This document shows positions 41,938-54,400 of a stretch of DNA of 64,000 bases, one piece after another. The notes beneath the pieces are model-generated. The model was not told the DNA's origin. It saw only the letters and a program-made list of their open reading frames with translations, and searched no databases. Each line of letters opens with the position of its first letter. Position 1 is the first letter of the stretch. The position numbers and the translations under genes are program-made. The stretch comes from Flectonema sp. DT1601 (lineage: Eukaryota; Euglenozoa; Diplonemea; Diplonemida; Diplonemidae): positions 236,374 through 300,373 of the forward strand of contig OZ025806.1 of the NCBI GenBank assembly GCA_964019425.1. The letters are read 5' to 3'.

Positions 41938-43501
41938 TCATAGTTTACTCAGGGAATGATCACCAAGTCCACTTTTGTGCCTTTTTCTTACTGTTTTTTA
42001 CTTTAAATTTTTCTGGTTAAAAATACCAAAAATTGTGCCGTGACCGGGAATTGAACCCCCGACCACGGTTACGTAAGCGATTTAAGGTCGACGACCATAA
42101 CAACTCGGCTATGCAGGCTCTGGTACGTCGAAAATTATTTTATACTTATTACTTTTCTGTCCTAACGGAACGGAAAATGAAAAATGTCCTTCCTTATCTA
42201 AAATGCACTCTGCACCTATTATGTTGGTTCAGCAGTGGCTTATCGAACTTATTAGCTCTCGTTGCACTGGTTAGCGCTGTGTTTGAGACGTTATATTATA
42301 TCGGTACACTTTTAACTAATATGTTACTTCCTTTCCTTAGCAAATTTTGCTCTTTTTGTTATTTCTCTAAAACAAAAGAATGTCTACACCACCAATTGTG
42401 GAAATTCCGCATGTAGAATCTGAGATGGATTTAGATTCAATTCTGTTTGAGGATTTGAGGACGGTGAGAGCACAATCACCACGTGCCACCATCGGGGAAG
42501 CAGGGACGTTTTGGGATCCCCAATCCAAAATGTCCGAAGAGATGATGAAAAACAATTCGTTGGCCTTGATAGGAAGAGAAGCGGTGTATTGTATGAGGAA
42601 GGAAGGGGAATCAAGTTGGAATTGGTATTGTGGCTTATTGTCAATGGTGGGTAATACGGGGAGGGTAACCTTGTCAAATTCGACAAGTCTTTTAAGGGGT
42701 GTGTATCGACACACGGGGCCGGACGAAACATTCGACTTTCCACATGCGGGCTTTGAATATGCCCATGTGATAAGCAAGGATGTGTATTGGGATGAGTGGT
42801 CCAAAAGGTTAGTTCTAGAAAATGAACAAAAGATGTTAGGCATGTGCCAAAAGGTAACTAATTTGGAATCGCAGGTGGCGTCATTGTTATCGCCACAGAT
42901 GCATGGTGCGCAACCCCAGCCACAGATGCATGGTGTGCAACCCCAGCCACAGATGCATGGTGCGCAACCCCAGCCACAGATGCATGGTGCGCAACCCCAG
43001 CCACAAATTCAACAAGAGAGTGGTATGATGCAACAAATGATGGCACTATTATCGCAAAATCAACAATTATGTCAGATGCAGTTGCAGCATTCATCGGAAT
43101 TATTAAAAAAGAAGTCAGCAGATGTGTGTCAATTGTCACCAGAGAACATCGAATGTCTGGATTTTGATCTAGCGACGGATGCGACTAACGTGTTACAATG
43201 GCGCGATATTTTGGCGCAGGGTGGATCAGAAAGGTTGCTGGATAAACTAGAAAACAAATACTGGTCAGTGCACAGGGGTAAATTGGCCACGAGGGAGTTA
43301 AGGGAGTTGAAGGCAGCCTTTGAAATTGTAAGAGATAATGTGAGGGTGGCAAGTACTAGATCAGCGGACTGGATTACTTCCAAACCATTGGTTCGGAGTA
43401 TGAATAAATCATTGGAGTCGTTGATTATGAAATGGGAGTACACGACGAAAAGGATTAGCTCTGACGATATTGAACGAAGGGTCAAATCAGGGATGTTGTT
43501 T
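41938..43501 (+). mobile_element. Tyrosine-recombinase retrotransposon, copy 4, truncated in gag
   Basis: A1 (41938-42381) and the first 374 codons of gag are present. The match to the other copies ends after GGGATGTTGTTT at 43501, where unrelated sequence starts AGCGCCGG. Recombinase, RT and the B repeats are missing. Confidence 0.92.
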
Positions 43502-43585
43502 AGCGCCGGTGTTTCTACTTCCGAAATCGAGGGTTGCACCCTGCTCGAAAATAGTTGGTCCTCGAAAAGACGACATAATTTATAA
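42380..43585 (+). pseudogene. Truncated gag, copy 4, running into flanking sequence
   Basis: Codons 1-374 equal the other gag copies. From 43502 the frame continues for 27 codons through unrelated DNA to a TAA. These last codons are antisense to the coding-like stub at 43502-43576 and are accidental. Confidence 0.85.
43502..43576 (-). CDS. Coding-like 5' stub of an unknown gene cut by the array
   Basis: From an ATG at 43576 the minus strand reads 25 codons beginning MSSFRGPTIF with balanced codon use and higher GC than its surroundings. It then meets the array junction at 43502. Upstream (43577-43680) is AT-rich and non-coding, like a 5' UTR. It may be the start of a host gene broken by the junction. 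The remainder of such a gene is not seen in the window. It is short, so chance is possible. Confidence 0.3.
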
Positions 43586-44075
43586 TTTCTTTTGAGTTTA
43601 CTGAAAAATGGAGAATAACAGTGAGGAGTGAGTAACCTTTTTTTCGAGAATAATCTAAAACACCTCTTCACCTCTACCATTGCTTGATTTTAACATTAGT
43701 TTTTAGATGCAGTGAAGTAATTTATTTAGGGTTTCGAGAGTAATCCATATACCCCTCTTTACCTCTATTCTCTCATAGAAAAAAAGAGTATATTATGACT
43801 GAGTGGGGGGGATGTAAGATGATTCATAAAAATGAAACTAAAAAAAGAAAAAACTTGAATCTAATTCAGTTGCAGGACGCCGTTCGTGCAAAGCAAATGT
43901 CCAAAACAAACAAAAAAAACCGACTTCACCAACAAACTGATTACACCGTGTAAGTAGTGTACCAGTTGTGCTACGTGATTGGTACTAAGGATGCTTTTAG
44001 AACTGGAAGCTTACCAAGACTGTTGTTTTTGTTTTTTTTTTTTGTTTTTTTTTTTGAAAACAAAATATCAAAATT

Positions 44076-44444
44076 TCAGCTACAAAAAAAAAACCCCACA
44101 TACCCATTTTTTTTTTTTAACATCACACATTCTCCATCGGTTCCCATTAAACAAGTTTTCTTAAGGGAAGTTAAACCAGCACCAGTACCTGTGTTTGGAT
44201 AAGAATGTAATAAAGGTCGTTGTATCGGTGATGAGATGAGTGATAATCACACTCACATACCCTGAGATAAAGCTGCTTCGAAATCTGGTTTTACTTTACG
44301 AACACCAAGCTGTTGGGGCGAAGCTTTTGATAATATTAATTGCGCACCACTTGAGGAACTCGCTGGTAGTGATCCACACCCTGACGCCGTGTAGATCGCC
44401 GACACCGCCTCACAGAAATGTTTATCACGACTTCCAAAAGCCAT
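44076..44444 (-). CDS. Candidate two-exon gene, unknown product
   Basis: Exon 1, 44444-44261, starts with ATG (MAFGSRDKHF) and has coding-like composition. A plausible donor CAGG|GTATGTGAG and acceptor ACACAG|GTACTGG would remove 72 bp (44260-44189). Exon 2, 44188-44076, continues in frame (TGAGLTSLKKTC) to a TGA, giving 98 residues. Without splicing the frame stops within the donor. No family recognised. The last residues pass through A and T tracts, so the 3' end is doubtful and further exons are possible. Confidence 0.3.
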
Positions 44445-45507
44445 GTTTTTTTTCTTTGTGTGTTGTGTTGTGTAAGCTGAAATTAGTGAAATAGAATTCC
44501 AATTACTCTCTATGAGAGATTAGACAAACAGCTCAGTTTGGTGGAAGTAGTAAAACTTGAAACTGACTTCCAGTAGTAACAAGATGACGAATTATCTTTC
44601 TTTGTTAAGTAATTCCTGTTGAGGAGTGAAACGTACTTCATTCATTCTATTCGTGTGTGAGTGATGTTTCTCTGAAATCCCTGCAAACACCTCATCTATT
44701 TATGTATCCCTGCATGTTAATTATTCATAATACGAAAAACGAAATAAATAAATAAAAGAAAAGTAACAACAAACAATCGAATATAAAGCTGGGACTACCA
44801 AAAGAGAGGGACGAACGTAGGAAGACTTATTCTAGTGCGAGACAAGAGAATAAATAACTTTTATATGGAAAAAAAAAAATAATAATTAAAATAAAAATAA
44901 AAATAACAAATTGTTAAGACACCAAACAATTTTGAGAAATTCTCTGTCGGAACTCAAGTGATACAAATATTTGTGATAAGATGGTAAACTTAAATAAACA
45001 ATCTGGTAACAAATGAGGAGGAGTTTCTTGTTTTGATTTCGTACATTGGTGAGCGTAACGAGGTTTGCGGGTTTTTTCGGGTCACAGTATCAGGGAAGTC
45101 AAAACCTCCGGGAAGCTCACAGTAAATTCGATACCACAACACGCGAGACCCTCACAACCGAGGAGAGACGTGAGCTAATCAGAAGTAACGATCTATACAC
45201 AAACGTTTCGATAGCTGGTGGGTGTAGAATCGAGGGGGGTAACTTTATACTAATATTAAAATGGAAGGCAACTTGAAACTGGCTAAAACGAGAATAGAGT
45301 TCGGCCAATATAGCAGGGGGGCTAACTGTTTTTTTTGATCATATATTTATAGTAATAATAATATCTGTATTGTTATAATAAAAACGCATAAGCGCCAGTT
45401 ATGATACAGTCGACTAAAAGGTAAACACTCCGCAGGTTGACATAGAGAGTTTCTAACTCAGATGCAGAGCACTGAATTTGAAGGGAATTGAGGGGGGATA
45501 ACTGTTT
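44445..45507. other. AT-rich stretch with one copy of a dispersed repeat
   Basis: No gene supported. 45087-45190 belongs to a dispersed family containing TCAGGGAAGTCAAAA, GCTCACAGTA, TTCGATACCACAACACG and GAGACCCTCACA, with relatives at 48100-48210 and 50338-50450. A 76-codon frame at 45046-45276 lies mostly in this repeat. Confidence 0.5.
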
Positions 45508-46798
45508 TTTTAATGATATAACCGTTGTTGTATCAAAAGGTAGACTAATACAAACAATTAGTAATTTATGATACATGTTGACTACGTGATTACAGGGGGG
45601 GGGTTAAGAAGAGAGAAAGAAAATAACCATCCCCCTCCCTAAGCAAGATTCACTTGCAACAGTAAGAAAACAAAATTTAAAAAAAAAAAAAAAAAAAAAA
45701 TCAGAAATCAGAAATCAGAAATTCAACCAAAGCCATCACGATACAACAATATGGTTTTTTCACTAACATAAAAAAAAATTTAAAAAAAAAAATCGTGAAA
45801 TCGCAAAAAAAAAAAAAAAAAAAAGTAATAAAAAGAGAGGGAACAAAAAAAAATTCCTTACATTTTTTTTTTTTTTTTGACAGCTACAACCTTCCAGCAA
45901 GAATATATAGAGGTGAGCTTGCTCAGTACTTGGATGCAGGAAAACTAATTTCTTTCATCCCTTCGATAGAAGGATATTTCAAAAACATAAATGGGGTTCT
46001 ACAGACCGTGTAGGATACGTTATGCACGAGGGCAAAGTTCTGTAACCAGACGTCTAAAACACGGATCAATCAGTTTAGTCAGTAAAAACACAATTAATTA
46101 CATAATATTAATAGCAACTAATTGCAGACAAGAGGAAGAGGAATGAGATTCCCAATCTAAACAACAGAAGGAAAGGGAAAAAAAAAAAGAAGGGAAATAA
46201 AAAAAAAAATCATTTCCCCCTCAACTAAATAGAAGTGATATGCGAAACATTAAAATTGTAGTAACCAGAATTAAGCAGTGTGAACGCCTATTTTATGCAA
46301 CCGAGTAACAGTTAAGCGAACTCTCCAAAAGAAAGGGGGAAAAAAAAGTTTCAACACGGGCTACTACATCAGAGATACGTAGCCTCATTGCTTATCTTGG
46401 AGAGGAGAAAAGAAAAAAAAGAAATATCAGATAGCCTAAATTGTCTTTGAGCTACCAACAAACCTAATTTGGTTTACATTACTCTGAGACTTACCTTATA
46501 CGTAATAAAGTCTAGCGAATCTAGGATCAGGTTTAAAAAAGGCCTGAAAGCAGATCTACCACAGAAACTGATAATGCCAAGCCAAGCAAACAGAGTTTTG
46601 AGACAACAAAAAAAAAAAAAAAAAAAAAAAAAAAAAGCAAAGCAAAGAATACATCCGTTACCTTTAGAAGGGAGAGAGAAAGAACGGACCAAAACTGTTT
46701 GATCCAATTCATGCGAACGATAGTTGTTCGTCCATTAATAATAACCTTTGTCTCTGTGCCCTGATGTGGATTCATACAAAGGATTTCCTATTTATTTA
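45508..46798. repeat. 1291-bp tandem duplication, left copy
   Basis: Matches 46799-48089 with offset 1291, seemingly perfectly and including long homopolymers. Starts TTTTAATGATATAACCG and ends GGATTTCCTATTTATTTA. No gene recognised inside. Identical A-tract lengths mean a recent event or an assembly error. Confidence 0.9.
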
Positions 46799-48089
46799 TT
46801 TTAATGATATAACCGTTGTTGTATCAAAAGGTAGACTAATACAAACAATTAGTAATTTATGATACATGTTGACTACGTGATTACAGGGGGGGGGTTAAGA
46901 AGAGAGAAAGAAAATAACCATCCCCCTCCCTAAGCAAGATTCACTTGCAACAGTAAGAAAACAAAATTTAAAAAAAAAAAAAAAAAAAAAATCAGAAATC
47001 AGAAATCAGAAATTCAACCAAAGCCATCACGATACAACAATATGGTTTTTTCACTAACATAAAAAAAAATTTAAAAAAAAAAATCGTGAAATCGCAAAAA
47101 AAAAAAAAAAAAAAAGTAATAAAAAGAGAGGGAACAAAAAAAAATTCCTTACATTTTTTTTTTTTTTTTGACAGCTACAACCTTCCAGCAAGAATATATA
47201 GAGGTGAGCTTGCTCAGTACTTGGATGCAGGAAAACTAATTTCTTTCATCCCTTCGATAGAAGGATATTTCAAAAACATAAATGGGGTTCTACAGACCGT
47301 GTAGGATACGTTATGCACGAGGGCAAAGTTCTGTAACCAGACGTCTAAAACACGGATCAATCAGTTTAGTCAGTAAAAACACAATTAATTACATAATATT
47401 AATAGCAACTAATTGCAGACAAGAGGAAGAGGAATGAGATTCCCAATCTAAACAACAGAAGGAAAGGGAAAAAAAAAAAGAAGGGAAATAAAAAAAAAAA
47501 TCATTTCCCCCTCAACTAAATAGAAGTGATATGCGAAACATTAAAATTGTAGTAACCAGAATTAAGCAGTGTGAACGCCTATTTTATGCAACCGAGTAAC
47601 AGTTAAGCGAACTCTCCAAAAGAAAGGGGGAAAAAAAAGTTTCAACACGGGCTACTACATCAGAGATACGTAGCCTCATTGCTTATCTTGGAGAGGAGAA
47701 AAGAAAAAAAAGAAATATCAGATAGCCTAAATTGTCTTTGAGCTACCAACAAACCTAATTTGGTTTACATTACTCTGAGACTTACCTTATACGTAATAAA
47801 GTCTAGCGAATCTAGGATCAGGTTTAAAAAAGGCCTGAAAGCAGATCTACCACAGAAACTGATAATGCCAAGCCAAGCAAACAGAGTTTTGAGACAACAA
47901 AAAAAAAAAAAAAAAAAAAAAAAAAAAGCAAAGCAAAGAATACATCCGTTACCTTTAGAAGGGAGAGAGAAAGAACGGACCAAAACTGTTTGATCCAATT
48001 CATGCGAACGATAGTTGTTCGTCCATTAATAATAACCTTTGTCTCTGTGCCCTGATGTGGATTCATACAAAGGATTTCCTATTTATTTA
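46799..48089. repeat. 1291-bp tandem duplication, right copy
   Basis: Second copy, directly adjacent to the first. After it the sequence diverges at ACGAACTCC (48093). Confidence 0.9.
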
Positions 48090-48876
48090 TTTACGAACTC
48101 CTTAGGAAGCCAAAAAAGAAATCAGGAAAAAGCTCAACAGGGTAAACAGTTAGATCGCTACCAGCCAACCGTGAGACTCTCACAGACGTGTAAGAGACGT
48201 GCAATAACCTGAAACAAATGACTTATCTAAAAATATAAGGCATTAAAAATTATAAAAAAATAAAAAATTGGAAACAACAAGAGTAAATTGGCAACCAAAT
48301 TTAAGATATCCTTGTCGATGTCAAGCAATTTTTTTTTTTTTTTTTTCAATTTATTTATTTATAAAAATCCCAGGAGCAGTTCTTTTGCTTTCTTTGTCAG
48401 AAGTCGGAATTCAGATTTGAGAAAAGAAAACCAGTAGGTCTTTTGAGTTTAAGAAGTTTTTTTTTTTTTTTTTTTTTTTTTTCATCTCAAATAACAAAGA
48501 AAAGTTTCAAAAATCTGAGCCTGAGAGGCTTATTACAATAGTGGAAAGAGAAAAAAACCCGCAAAACCTTTTATTTTTTTTTAAAATTTTAAAAAATTTA
48601 AAAAAAAAAAAAAGGAAAATGGGGGGTTTCTGAATTAATGAATTAATTTCTACTAGTGAATACAAAAAAAAAAAAAAAATAATAATAATATTCAGCTGAC
48701 AAGAGATTAAAACAGGAATGAAAAAAACCTGCAAACCTGTATAAAAAAAAACAATTGTCAATAGTTAGCACTAGCTAGTTTTGTAATCCAACGTTAACCG
48801 TAGGGGATGAGCACTCAAGGGAGGTACTCACAGTAACAGAAGACCAATTCGAAACCGAATTGTGTTTTACATCAGA

Positions 48877-48939
48877 CTTAGCTAGCAAAATACAAACTGT
48901 TGACTACGAGGGGTCTGGGTAGCCCGCATCAGTCAGGAC
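48877..48939 (-). repeat. 5'-truncated LINE tail
   Basis: GCAAAATACAAACTG ... CTACGAGGGGTCTGGG ... CCCGCATCAG, the 3'-terminal segment of a LINE family, antisense. Only the last 60 or so bases of the element remain. Confidence 0.6.
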
Positions 48940-51027
48940 TGAGAAAACTAACTTAGATAAAATGGTATTACGATATACTTGACTATAAAGGTAATGTCGA
49001 AATTTTGGAAAAAAAAATCCCACTTCAACAAATCCCTCATTTTTTTTATTTTTTTTTTTTGATAAAATGTTACTCAGTCCGCAATCAAGCACAGAACTGG
49101 TATTTTTTTTTTTTTTTTTTGCATGCAGTATGATAAAATTTTATTGTTGTTTTTTTTTGTTTTTTAAATATCAAAATCAACACAAACCTCCCAGTATTAT
49201 CAGGAAGAAGTGACAGGATGAGATACCTTTCTAACATACGTAGCAGGAAACATCAACCTGACTGGTAAAATGAAATCGATTCTTAAAAAAAAAAAAAAAA
49301 AGGTTGGAACCAAAATAGTTAAAAATAAGGTTTTTAACATCACGTAATGTCCACTAACATGAAACATACGTGGCATACACTCCTCATGGATAGATAGAGA
49401 AGCCCCCTCACATTACATAAATGTGAGTAGACCCAATCTTTTATAAGGATTGCTGCCTTAAAAAAAAAACCCATATAATTATCGTTTAAATAAGACAGAA
49501 TGAAAAGCCAAAGGAAAAGGTTTTTTTTTCATCACGCGATGTCTACCTCAAAAATAACTGAAAACACACGTGGTCTACACTTCGTTGGAAATACACAAAC
49601 AGGAGGAGGTAACCCCCAAAACTGTTGCGAAATGTCAATCCCAAGAGTGGATTAAAAGATGTGCGCCAATAAATAATTCAAAAAAAAGAAATGTGTTTTT
49701 TTTTGGTATCAGCGTATTCAGGACGAATTGACTCGGAGGAAAGAAAAGAAAATCAGATTCCGACATAACAACTGAGTAGACATAAAAAAAAGAAAAGTTT
49801 TCAACGTAAGATAACAAGTTAATTAAAGCTGATTATGATTTCAAACAGAATTGTAAACTGTAACCAACTAACGCCTTTCTTGCCTATTATGAAAGTTGTC
49901 TTTCCCCAAGTAAGTTACCATTATATATGTCGGGGTCGTCTTTAAATAATACGAAGTGAAGTACCACTACCTGTACGCAATACCTTTTTTTTTTTTTTTT
50001 TTTTTTTTAAAGTTTTTTTAATCCAACGCAAGCCGTATGCTACGAGTACTCCAGGGAGGTACTCACAGCAACAGAGGACTCAATCTGTAGTCGTTTCCGA
50101 AGACTCAGCACCGGATAAGTACACAATAATAAAATAAGAAACTGTACTCGAAAAGAACTTTGAAACTATAGGGTAGTCCGCGTATAAAGTAAACAAGAAT
50201 TGAAGAACAGGTCGCAAAAAAAAAGAAAGAAAAAAAAACAGAAATTACATCCCAGCTGAGGACTTTGGTTATAACCCTAACTAAAGTTTTACAGCGAGTA
50301 CCTCAATTGAGTTTTTTTTTTTTTTTTTTTTTTGAAAAATCAGGGAAGTCAAAAAAGACTCTGGGAAAAGCTCACAGTAGGGGTAACAATAATTCGATAC
50401 CACAACACGTGAGACTCTCACAGCCGATAAATAGACGTAAGTTAACAAGTACCCACACCCCACCACATAAAAAATATAACGAAAAACTACAACTAAAAAA
50501 GAAACAAAAAAAGACAGAGAGCCAAACAATACACAAAATACAACGAGATGAGAGCAATTTCTCAATCAGATCGGCGGTCAGCATGAACGGCTCTCTCTCA
50601 ACCACGTGATAGGGGTGAAAAAACTTTTTAAAAAATGATAACTTAAATACAAAAAAAAAAAAAAAATATCAAGCACTTGCTTGACTGGAAAAAACAAAAA
50701 AAAAAGAAATATTTGTACGTTAGAAAAAAAAATAAACACACAAATAGGAAATACATACTTCTGACCCTATAGACTTGACTATAAATCTGGTTATTTGGGA
50801 ACACTTGCTACCAGGATGATCATCCCATGCTACGTGATGCTTGATGATAAAAACAAAAAACCATTCAAATAAGCCTTATACCGAAACTATTTTAGATTAA
50901 GAGCTGTTTTAATTATAAAAGTCATGTCTTCTTATTTTTTTTTTTTCAGTTAATCGCAGACAAAAAGTATTACGGGCGCACAGGGAAATAGATAACATTT
51001 TGTCAATAATAAATAAAACGGCTTGAA

Positions 51028-51092
51028 TTAGTTTAGTTTAGTTAGCAAAATACAAACTGATGACTACGAGGGGTCTGGGTAGCCCGCATCAA
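51028..51092 (-). repeat. 5'-truncated LINE tail
   Basis: Same tail as at 48877 and 52219, with (TTTAG)n at its left end, the antisense of a CTAAA-repeat 3' terminus. Confidence 0.65.
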
Positions 51093-51120
51093 TATGAATT
51101 CTTTTCCGACTTTTGTCGGT

Positions 51121-51158
<38 letters not shown>

Positions 51159-52218
51159 ACAGTCCGCAAATACAAGGATGAGAGCTCTTTCTCAATCAGA
51201 TTGTGGTCAGCAGCCACCTCGACCACGTGGTAGGGGTGAAAAAAAGAAACTAATGTCAAAATTAGATTAGATTAATTGATTGATTTCGTAATTTTGATAT
51301 CACAACAAATACAGTGAACTATGGCAGCTACTAAAGGTATTGTGAACCATCTCAACAAAAAAAAAGAACCTTTAAAAAGTAATCATTTTTCGTATTTAAA
51401 AAAAAAGAAAAATAATAATCCAAAATACCCTCCATGCGTATATATCCGGAGGAGGATGAAGACCATACGTAGTTTTCGTATTTTTTCTCTTTTTGTTGTT
51501 TTTAAATGTGCGTTTTAACCACCAATGTCTTTATTAATCAAAAACGAGAGTGTGGGGATCGAAGATGATCAGATAACCGTCGTAGTCCACTACTGTAAAC
51601 GATGTCGTCTCAGGATCGAGAGATATCAAGAAAATCGAGTTTTGTCAGGCTGCCGTAGGAGAGATTTAATAAGAAAGTCGTAAGGGAGACTTGGATAAAA
51701 AAATCAAGTAGGGGAAGGGGAGTGAAAAAAAAATCGCACGCTTTTTTTTTTTTTTTTTTTTTTTTTCTCCTCCCTTTGTCAGGATAACAGTCTCGACGAT
51801 CCCTCCCACGAGTGGGAGATAAGAATATGATACGCTTGCAGGCCACGAGATCCGATTAAAAAAATGAAACTCGCAGTTCAACCACAGGCAAAAATAATTA
51901 TTATTAAAAAAAAAAAAAAAAAAAATTCTTATCACACATTCCCCAAAGCAGTTTTGTAAACAAAAAAAAAAAGTTCGGTTTTTTCATCCTGAAAAAGATG
52001 AAATCCGAAAATGTTTTTGCAACCCAAAAAACTTGCGGGCGTACTGAGCTATATTTGTTTTCATAAATAATAGGAACAATGCGGGTGAGTTTGGCAATGT
52101 AGAAAAAACATTAATAACCCTTTCTAATACTCAAAGCTAAGGCTAAAATGCCCAGGCTCAATTGTTTGTCCTAGCACAATGTGATTTTCCCTTTTTTTTT
52201 TTTTTTTTTTTTTTTTTT

Positions 52219-52385
52219 AGTTTAGTTTAGTTAGCAAAATACAAACTGATGACTACGAGGGGTCTGGGTAGCCCGCATCAGTAAGGACCCAATCGCGAAG
52301 ATTGTAGTTTCATAGTATTGGCTGGAAGTGATCGACTTCCAGCCTCCACCTTGCCCAGAGGCTAACAGGTTGTAAACAACTAAAG
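52219..52385 (-). repeat. LINE tail with two 3' UTR hairpins
   Basis: Antisense. From left: T-tract, TTTAG repeats, the GACTACGAGGGGTCTGGG segment, hairpin H1 (CAATC 52290-52294 with GATTG 52300-52304), hairpin H2 (GGCTGGAAGT 52320-52329 with ACTTCCAGCC 52335-52344), then TCCACCTTG. The order matches the 3' UTR of the LINE at 61648-62037. Confidence 0.7.
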
Positions 52386-54311
52386 AAAATAAAAGAGAAA
52401 TTTTAATCATTTTTTTTTTCCAAATGCAAAAAAAAAAAAAAAATGCAAATTAGGAATTGTATAGGGTAGAAAAGGCGTTTAAAAGTTATTGGGGTCAAAC
52501 ACCCAGAAAACCACCACCCTTGAATGAAAAAAAATTTCATTTTCGAGCCGAGTGTTCTGAAAAATGCGTAATAAACACACCTCACAATTAATAACAGAAC
52601 TTTTTTGTCTTATATTCTTAGAGAACTTTTTTTTTTTTTTTTTTTTTCAAAAAAAAAATAAATAAAACAATTAGGGAAAGAAAGAAGAATAAGAAAAAAA
52701 AAAAAAAGAGGAGGGAAAAAAAAAAACACTATCCATTGAAATTAGGGAAGACGAGACTCTCACTGGTGGTAAGATATGCTACTATTCTTCAAAGCAAATA
52801 TTGACTAAATTCGTTCCGTAGTCGACACACCAACTTTGTGGAATCTTTTTTATTTAAAAAAAATTTGAAGCAAAAAAAAGAAGAAAAAAAAAAACAATAA
52901 AATAAAATAAAACTAACAATAGGGCTTCACCAGTACTGACTGCTATGCAAAAAAAAATACCACAGCGAAGAGCGCCATTTGACACAACAAAGCTGTGAGA
53001 CCAGTCAAGCAGTGTAAAGGTGGCTACTACAGAAGAGGGGAACAACAAAAAAAAAAAAAAAAAAAAAAAGAGGTAAAACCCCGCTTGCTTTAAATGCAAG
53101 CCAAGGAAGACAAGATTACTCACATTCGGTCTTCAAACAGAACTTCGAGTGTGACAAACTGCTGTCTGACGATTCTTAATAATAATAAAAAACATTAAAA
53201 AAATAATAATAATAATTCTGTGAAAAGAAAAAAAAAAAAAAAGAAAAAATATCGCAAAATCATAAAAAAAAAATAACAAGAATTCAGAGGAGAGGGAAGG
53301 ATAAAAAAAAATAAAAAATAATTATAAATAAATTTAAAAAAAAAAGGGGGAATGGAGTGATACCGTACCAAGCATGGAATAAGAGCTTCACATGATTTTC
53401 ACTACAGCTGCTTACAACGTTACAGGAAACCCAGGAATCTATTTTTTCCAACCCAAGAAATAAATTCACGAAAACCATTCCTGCTTATAATATTAGTATA
53501 AATGGCTGCCAGTTAATTTTTAAAAAAATAAACCCCCCCCCCCAACATAAAAAGTTTTTTCAATCAAAAAATGCAAAAAAAGAAAATTCGTAGGACACAA
53601 CAAAACAAACAATTGGGTTGGTTTTTCGGGTTAAGATTTAAAAATCATTCTTTCTACGTGACAGGAATCCAGGAAAAAAAAAATTTTTTTTCCAGTCCAA
53701 GAAATTCACGAGAGGTATCATCACCGTGTACAATATATTTTATCTTTTTTAGTTATTTTAATCTAACGTTGCTGTTTTTTTTATGTTCTGAGTTTGCTAC
53801 TTAACTCACAGCAAAACAAAGGTTATAAATATAATTATCTTTTTTTTGTGTTAAGAAATAAAGAGAACTTCTTAGGTACGGAAACACTTCCACAAAAAAG
53901 GAGAAAAAAAAAAAAAAGCTGTAACAAAACATCGTCAGCCTTTTTTTATTTTTATTTTCTTTTTTTTTTTTTTTTTTTTTTCAATAGTGAGATAAAATAA
54001 TTTAAAATAAGTGGGGTGAAAAAAAAAAAAAGAACAAAAAAAAACTCAGCTAATGTGAGTTTCGCTGATGCCAAATAAAAATAAAAAAATAGTTTTTATT
54101 GTATACAAGTTGTAACTGTGTACCAGTCCCCTTGATATTTTTTTTTTTTGATAGTTTGTTTGTTTTTTGTTTTTTTCCATCATACTTGCAAAAGGTCACA
54201 AAAAAACAATCCCGATTCGGAATGATACACCCACCGTGATGAGGGACAAGCAGCATAAAAATAATAGCGATAAATAAAACTTAATTTGGTCTAAGAAACC
54301 ACCCCGCGCCC

Positions 54312-54400
54312 TGTAGACGACCCAATCACGGAGATTGTGCTTTATAGCTTTCGGCTGGGAATATCAATTCCCAGCTGTCCACCTTGCTCAGCAAAGTGAA
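54312..54400 (-). repeat. Partial LINE tail with the same two hairpins
   Basis: H1 is CAATC (54323-54327) with GATTG (54333-54337). H2 is GCTGGGAAT (54354-54362) with ATTCCCAGC (54367-54375). Then GTCCACCTTG. The H2 stem differs from that at 52320 but remains fully paired. Confidence 0.65.

Larger units (their letters stand above)
21875..43501 (+). repeat. Head-to-tail array of a 6748-bp unit (3.2 copies)
   Basis: All features recur with an exact period of 6748: gag starts at 22136, 28884, 35632 and 42380. Translations of the full copies are identical in all frames, so the nucleotide sequences are identical or nearly so. Each unit is a 5466-bp retrotransposon plus a 1282-bp spacer. The left end is split and then lost in the assembly gap. 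The right end breaks inside gag at 43501. It is either a very recent amplification or an assembly collapse/expansion. Confidence 0.92.
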
